From NCBI GenBank assembly GCA_019359035.1, contig JAHHIC010000073.1:1-64000 (forward strand): a stretch of DNA of 64,000 bases, written 5' to 3'. The DNA is from Scytonematopsis contorta HA4267-MV1. Its GTDB lineage: Bacteria > Cyanobacteriota > Cyanobacteriia > Cyanobacteriales > Nostocaceae. Below are positions 59,546 through 64,000 of this stretch, piece by piece. A program made the position numbers and the translations under genes. The notes beneath the pieces were generated by a model. It made no database searches. It was not told the origin of the DNA and saw nothing but the letters and a program-made list of their open reading frames with translations. Position 1 is the stretch's first letter. Each line of letters opens with the position of its first letter.

Positions 59546-61663
59546 TTATGCTGGAACCATTTCCTTAGCTTCTCTCTTCCAATGACGGTGTTGCGCTATA
59601 GCTTGGATAAACTCCTGAGCAACGGGAAGAATATCTGATGCTTTATAGCTAGTAACAATGCCATTATCAGCAGTGAGGGGAGTCTTTGATTGCGATTCGT
59701 TAAGCATCACACCTTTGATTTCAGATTTTTTCAGCAATTCAACACCTTCACCAATTGCAGCAATAGTTTTGCAATGTTTGAAAGCTTCATTAATAAAATG
59801 AACTGCATCACCTTCCATCAAAAGTTTATCTACGCTTTGTTTACCACCAGGAACATAAATCGCGTCGTACATTACCGATGCAGCAGTAAGGAAAGTTTTA
59901 TCAACTTCTATTTCCTGTCCATTAGCGCTTCTGATAGTGCCTTTGAACTTAGAAATAATTTCTGCTTGCGCTGTGGCATTTTTAAGCGCCTCTTTCATCT
60001 CCATTAATTGAGAGTAATTGAATCCGTCACTTGCCAAAATAGCAACGCGGCGGCTTTTAGCGCTTTTCTTAGCTTGGTTTTCTATACTCAGAGCAGGTGA
60101 TTTGCGTCCGTGGTTAGGGGTAACTTCTTTGGCAGGAGAATCAACACCAATACCAACTGCTATCAGTTTAGCTAATTCAAAATCTACATGATTAAACAAA
60201 TCAACCATGCGTTCTCGAACTTCTTTGCTTTCAACCTTACCCAACTCAAAGTGAGCAGCTTGCACTAAATGTTCTTTTTCAACCTTAGATAAACTATTCC
60301 AAAACAGAGTCGCTTGACTAAAGTGGTCTTTAAAACTTTCGCTGCGTTCGCGGATTTTATGCCCTTGTACTTTCTCACTGTAATGGACGAAAGCACCCAT
60401 ATTTCCCGGAGCCATCATTGGACAACCACCACCGAGGGAGTTGGGGAAATAATTAGTTTTACCCGTCTTAATATTTGTTTGCATAACACCATCCTGCTGG
60501 TTATTATGCACCGGACAAACTGGCTGATTGATAGGTATATTTGCTAAATTTCCGCTACCCAGACGATGGTGTTGTGAATCCAGATAAGAGAACAGCCGAC
60601 CTTGTAGAAGGGGGTCGTTGCTAAAATCTATACCTGGTACAATTCTTGCAGGATGGAAAGTGACTTGCTCTGTTTCCGCAAAGAAATTATCAGGGTTACG
60701 GTTTAAAACCATTTTCCCGATTGGTTTCACGGGGACGAGTTCTTCAGGAATAATTTTTGTGGAGTCGAGAATATCGAAGTCGAACTTAAATTCGTCCTCT
60801 TCTTCAATAATTTGCACCCCTAACTCATACTCTGGGTAATCACCCATTTCAATCGCTTGCCAAAGGTCACGACGGTGAAAATCAGGGTCTTTACCTGATA
60901 GTTTTTGCGCTTCATCCCATACAAAGGAGTGAACACCTAACAAAGGCTTCCAGTGGAATTTTACGAAACGTGCCTTACCCTGTTCATTGACAAAGCGGAA
61001 AGTATGGACACCAAAGCCCTGCATCATGCGGTAACTTCTAGGAAGCGTCCGGTCTGACAAAATCCACATAATCATGTGCATAGATTCTGGCATCAACGAA
61101 ATAAAGTCCCAGAAATTATCATGCGCTGTCGCGGCTTGAGGCATCTCATTATCTGGCTCAGGCTTAATAGCATGAACAATATCGGGAAACTTTATAGCAT
61201 CTTGGATAAAGAAGACAGGAATATTATTACCTACGAAATCATAATTACCTTCTTCAGTATAGAACTTGACTGAAAATCCCCGTACATCCCGCACTGTATC
61301 GGCTGAGCCACGAGACCCACCGACAGTTGAAAGGCGAGCAAATACTGGAGTTTTTACTGAAGGGTCTTGTAAGAATTTCGCCTTAGAATATTCAGCCATC
61401 GATTCGTACACCTGGAAGTAACCATGTGCCCCTGACCCACGTGCGTGAACTACCCGTTCAGGGATGCGTTCACGGTCAAAGTGCGACATCTTTTCCAAGA
61501 AATGAAAATCTTCCAACAAGCTTGGACCACGCTCTCCCGCTTTCAAGGAATCGTTAGTATTATTGACACGTACCCCTTGGTTAGTTGTGAGATATTCACC
61601 TGGCTCTTGGCGATATTGTTCCAAGCTTTGATTTTTACTTTGCTCGTTGTTGGGTTCGCTCAT
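59546..61663 (-). CDS. katE: Large-subunit (HPII-type) catalase
   Basis: This encodes 705 residues with a good ribosome site (GGAGAAATC). The haem catalase core holds distal His73 in RVVHARGSGAHG, the conserved FARLSTVGGSRGSADTVRD region, the Asn in FVGNNIPVFFI and the proximal haem ligand Tyr360 in RLFSYLDSQHHRLG. The C-terminal 150 residues (about 545-705; SRRVAILASDGFNYSQ, AIYVPGGKQSVDKL, AAIGEGVELL) form the class-I glutamine-amidotransferase-like (DJ-1/PfpI) domain that marks large-subunit catalases. It decomposes hydrogen peroxide in the cytoplasm. It stands alone. The symbol is given by clade, not by a tested orthologue. Confidence 0.93.
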   Translation of the reverse strand: MSEPNNEQSKNQSLEQYRQEPGEYLTTNQGVRVNNTNDSLKAGERGPSLLEDFHFLEKMSHFDRERIPERVVHARGSGAHGYFQVYESMAEYSKAKFLQDPSVKTPVFARLSTVGGSRGSADTVRDVRGFSVKFYTEEGNYDFVGNNIPVFFIQDAIKFPDIVHAIKPEPDNEMPQAATAHDNFWDFISLMPESMHMIMWILSDRTLPRSYRMMQGFGVHTFRFVNEQGKARFVKFHWKPLLGVHSFVWDEAQKLSGKDPDFHRRDLWQAIEMGDYPEYELGVQIIEEEDEFKFDFDILDSTKIIPEELVPVKPIGKMVLNRNPDNFFAETEQVTFHPARIVPGIDFSNDPLLQGRLFSYLDSQHHRLGSGNLANIPINQPVCPVHNNQQDGVMQTNIKTGKTNYFPNSLGGGCPMMAPGNMGAFVHYSEKVQGHKIRERSESFKDHFSQATLFWNSLSKVEKEHLVQAAHFELGKVESKEVRERMVDLFNHVDFELAKLIAVGIGVDSPAKEVTPNHGRKSPALSIENQAKKSAKSRRVAILASDGFNYSQLMEMKEALKNATAQAEIISKFKGTIRSANGQEIEVDKTFLTAASVMYDAIYVPGGKQSVDKLLMEGDAVHFINEAFKHCKTIAAIGEGVELLKKSEIKGVMLNESQSKTPLTADNGIVTSYKASDILPVAQEFIQAIAQHRHWKREAKEMVPA

Positions 61664-61835
61664 GATTTCTCCGACTCAAGGAAAGGCTCCTTCTAGTTAA
61701 TAAGCTTTATGAATGCCTACTCACCTCAGTCGTTAGCCATAATATTCTCTCTATCCAAAGAATTATACTTATGTTAAGTTTGATATTATTAAAACAGATT
61801 AATTAAGTGCGATTACTTAATTAATCATTAGATTT

Positions 61836-62615
61836 TTAATTTCTACCCAACCACTTTTGAGCATTTAATCTTTGAACAACACCAAATACCAGCAAGTCAA
61901 GTGTTACCTTGCGTTCATCAATTAAGAAAGGCTCAAGGGTGCTGATATGTTTGTTATAAGCGGCACATGAAAAAGCTCTACTTCCTTGAATATCTTCCCC
62001 AGGAAAATAAACACGAAACTGATGTTGCTTTTCATTCCAGTAACCTATAACTTGCCAACAGTCATCAGCCTCACGGTAACCAGAAACAGGAATTTTTTGT
62101 TTTTCAAAAGCTAAGTCTATATCTTGGATACCTTGTTTTTGCAATGCTTGCTTTAAGGATGGCAAGTAGTCTTGCTGAATAAATTCACTGAAAGGCTTAT
62201 TTTCAACTGCTGGAGCTTTATCTTTTTTTTCTTTTGCTGGTTTTGAAGCAGGTTGTTCACTCCCTTCTTTTTTAGCCGCTGGTTTGGTTTTAGTCGTCGA
62301 TTCTTCATCTGACTTTGATGCAGCTTCAGACTCTTTACCCAAACGAGCAGCATTGGGGTTAACTTCGGGATTAGCAGCTTTTGGGTCTGGTGTATTTGCT
62401 GTAGGAATATCAGTAGCCTCAGGTACTGTAGTACTGTGAAGACTTTCCACTACTACATCAGGTGCAGACCTAGCTACGCTAATGTTTTCCTCGATGATAG
62501 AAGGGTCGTCATCTCCAGCTGTTTTTTGAGCAAGACGCTGAGGTTGTTCATCTGGCTCAGTTTGAATCAGTTCATCTGGAGTTGATTCGCTATTTGATGG
62601 TTTTTCCTGTGCCAT
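61836..62615 (-). CDS. DUF2996 family protein with long disordered N-terminus
   Basis: This encodes 259 residues. Residues 1-135 are acidic and then Lys/Ala/Pro-rich and probably disordered. The C-terminal domain (about 140-259) matches the cyanobacterial DUF2996 family: DYLPSLKQALQKQGIQDIDL, FEKQKIPVSGYREADDCWQV, then RAFSCA and ERKVTLDLLVFGVVQRLNAQKWL. The function is unknown. It lies 53 bp downstream of the CAAD gene on the same strand, so the two are probably cotranscribed; CAAD proteins sit in thylakoids, hinting at a photosynthetic-membrane setting. Confidence 0.8.
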   Translation of the reverse strand: MAQEKPSNSESTPDELIQTEPDEQPQRLAQKTAGDDDPSIIEENISVARSAPDVVVESLHSTTVPEATDIPTANTPDPKAANPEVNPNAARLGKESEAASKSDEESTTKTKPAAKKEGSEQPASKPAKEKKDKAPAVENKPFSEFIQQDYLPSLKQALQKQGIQDIDLAFEKQKIPVSGYREADDCWQVIGYWNEKQHQFRVYFPGEDIQGSRAFSCAAYNKHISTLEPFLIDERKVTLDLLVFGVVQRLNAQKWLGRN

Positions 62616-62668
62616 GTTATTCGTAACTCCTTAAACTAAAGTACTGCTACAGAGATTGACACATAATG

Positions 62669-63136
62669 CTAACTTTGATTTTCGATAGCATTTACATCAG
62701 TAGCGTTTGTACCCAAAAATTGTTGTTTAATAGAGCGAAACTCTGATACTAATTCTTGTCGGGTAAAAGATTTGAGAAGATAGCGATAAGCAAACCAAGC
62801 TGTATAACTAATCCCAATAAACTCAAAAATTGGGGATGCAAAAGGGACGTCATTAATTGCATCAATTGCTGCAAACAATATGCGAAGCGAAGTCACCCCT
62901 ACTACCAGTAAAACAAAGCTTATAATAGGCAGCTTGTATTCGCTGTAGAATTTACTTATGTATTCGGGAACTTTTTCAAAAAAGTTGGAAATTTTGCTAC
63001 CAATATCATTCAACTGGTCATTACTATTACTGGCTGGTGGTAGCATTGCTAAGTCCCCTGGCTGTGAACTTTCGACTGGTGGCATATCTACTTTTGTAGA
63101 AGTACCATCAGTATACTCAAACTGTTGTGTATCCAT
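62669..63136 (-). CDS. CAAD-domain membrane protein
   Basis: This encodes 155 residues with a ribosome site (AAAAAGGATAAATT). A disordered N-terminus (1-45) is followed by the CAAD domain: an amphipathic helix (NFFEKVPEYISKFYSEYK), two transmembrane helices (about 68-92 and 98-118, PIFEFIGISYTAWFAYRYLL) and a C-terminal helix. CAAD (cyanobacterial aminoacyl-tRNA synthetase appended domain) is related to plant CURT1 proteins of curved thylakoid margins and can anchor proteins to that membrane. This stand-alone version is the common form. It is the first gene of a pair with the DUF2996 gene. Confidence 0.85.
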   Translation of the reverse strand: MDTQQFEYTDGTSTKVDMPPVESSQPGDLAMLPPASNSNDQLNDIGSKISNFFEKVPEYISKFYSEYKLPIISFVLLVVGVTSLRILFAAIDAINDVPFASPIFEFIGISYTAWFAYRYLLKSFTRQELVSEFRSIKQQFLGTNATDVNAIENQS

Positions 63137-63555
63137 AATTTATCCTTTTTTAATTATTTGCTAGTTGTTACATTAACAATTAATTACTAGACAGTTACAT
63201 CCTCCCTACGACCAATAATAATGAAAGCACCTAGCTACCTATTTGGTATTAGAAAGTAGATGATATATGGTCACACGTATATTCATAAACGTGTTTGTCT
63301 TCTACCAAAAGATACATTATTGCTGGTATAAAAATTTATATTTATCAATGATTTCGCTGTAACAATATTGTAGTTTTATTAATATAGTATATATACTGTA
63401 ATAATAAAACAAATGTTTCATCAATCAGGGAAAAAAGTAGTAAGGTATTAGGAGAGCAAATTTGCCTGATTGCCGATGCCCATAATTATATTTGATGTGG
63501 AGCTTTTGCAGTCATGTTAATTAGCTTTTAACCTAAACCTAACTAATTCTTGGTC
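63137..63555. other. Divergent promoter region
   Basis: A 419-bp AT-rich gap between the CAAD gene (-) and the incomplete gene (+). It should contain both promoters. No repeat or recognisable RNA was seen. Confidence 0.4.
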
Positions 63556-64000
63556 ATGCCTCGAAAAGCTTCATCACCAAAGCGCACTACCTCAACCACA
63601 GTTACGCTTGCTCTTTCCGAAGCTCACATCCGTCTGCAAGCTCTGGAAAAAGAACACGAAAAGCTGCTCAAAAATATAAGGAAAAAACGCACAGAATTAA
63701 CTAATCTTGTTGACCTCCAACGTTCTATCGCAACAGAGGTATACCAGCGAGCAACCCCCTGGTTCCAAAAAATGGCGAACCTCGACCAAGAAATTCATGG
63801 TTTATTTGAGGAAATTTTCAACACTAAAAAACTAGGTAAAAAATTAAGGAAAAAAGTTGAAAAAATTTACCTGAACCTCCAAATATTAGGTGTTGTCAGT
63901 CCAAAAATCCATGACCCCTCAGAAGAGATAGAAGATGAAGTGTCAGAAGATAACGGCCAGGAGGAAGATTTTTTCCGTTCAGCAAGGGAAAGAGCTTACC
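63556..64000 (+). CDS. Basic coiled-coil protein, incomplete at window edge
   Basis: From ATG 63556 the frame is open to the end of the window (148 codons). The start PRKASSPKRTTSTTVTLAL is Ser/Thr/Lys-rich. A coiled-coil-like region follows (HIRLQALEKEHEKLLKNIRK, then ELTNLVDLQRSIATEVY), then a basic helix (KKLGKKLRKKVEKIYLNLQI) and an acidic linker (SEEIEDEVSEDNGQEEDFF). I do not recognise the family; the rest of the gene is beyond the window. It is divergent from the CAAD gene. Confidence 0.7.
   Translation, partial: MPRKASSPKRTTSTTVTLALSEAHIRLQALEKEHEKLLKNIRKKRTELTNLVDLQRSIATEVYQRATPWFQKMANLDQEIHGLFEEIFNTKKLGKKLRKKVEKIYLNLQILGVVSPKIHDPSEEIEDEVSEDNGQEEDFFRSARERAY

Overview
The window looks like chromosome of a filamentous, Nostocales-type cyanobacterium. 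The evidence is a set of families largely confined to cyanobacteria (DUF1822, DUF928, DUF2996, CAAD, CHAT/CHASE2 proteins), heptanucleotide tandem repeats (STRR type), and many copies of short palindromic repeats between genes. I saw no rRNA, tRNA, CRISPR array or phage module.

Layout. (1) 1-3700 is a decayed edge: an AraC-family tail, a stub resembling the front of a papain-type protease beside an intact chagasin-type inhibitor, a sigma-like/DUF1822 pair on the minus strand, and a broken Uma2 endonuclease gene. (2) 3848-11482 (+) is an operon-like run: a second sigma-like/DUF1822 pair, a CHAT-CHASE2 protein, a DUF928-like exported protein and an internally deleted two-partner-secretion exoprotein (TpsA). 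(3) 11600-17800 holds a hypothetical gene, an acyltransferase-3 membrane protein, an Rpn/DUF4351 protein, and a haem dioxygenase (COX/alpha-DOX type) preceded by a protein with a possible P450-like Cys loop. (4) 18144-20942 is a TPR-CHAT protein. (5) 21154-27361 is a chaperone-usher-like fimbrial locus with three small subunits, a PapD-like chaperone and an usher-like barrel; one subunit gene is cut by a 125-bp MITE. (6) 27476-29000 is a graveyard: an Rpn gene with a MITE in it, an FGE/SUMF1 C-lectin tail resembling a DGR variable region, a palindromic element and a decayed copy of part of the usher gene. (7) 29016-33645 has a META-domain protein, a secreted trypsin-like protease and a two-component system with a second, phosphoacceptor-less histidine-kinase-like protein. 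(8) 34487-44883 has a DUF928 protein, a 1540-residue GT2-TPS-CHAT fusion, a TpsB transporter and a CHASE2 Ser/Thr kinase. (9) 55829 down to 45009 (-) is a co-directional run: DUF928, TpsA, TpsB, TPR-CHAT, TPR protein. (10) 55900-64000 has a small membrane protein, two FHA proteins (one fused to a flavoprotein-like oxidoreductase), a large-subunit catalase, DUF2996 and CAAD proteins, and an incomplete coiled-coil gene.

The theme is repetition of one toolkit. The window has four CHAT (caspase-like) proteins, three TPS-domain exoproteins, two TpsB pores, three DUF928 or DUF928-like proteins, two CHASE2 proteins and two sigma-like/DUF1822 pairs, arranged as at least three modules. My inference is that they form a surface-secretion and proteolysis/signalling system: TpsB exports TpsA, DUF928 proteins act in the envelope, CHAT proteins are candidate proteases, and CHASE2 sensors, the kinase and FHA proteins may carry the signal. 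The function is not established from the sequence.
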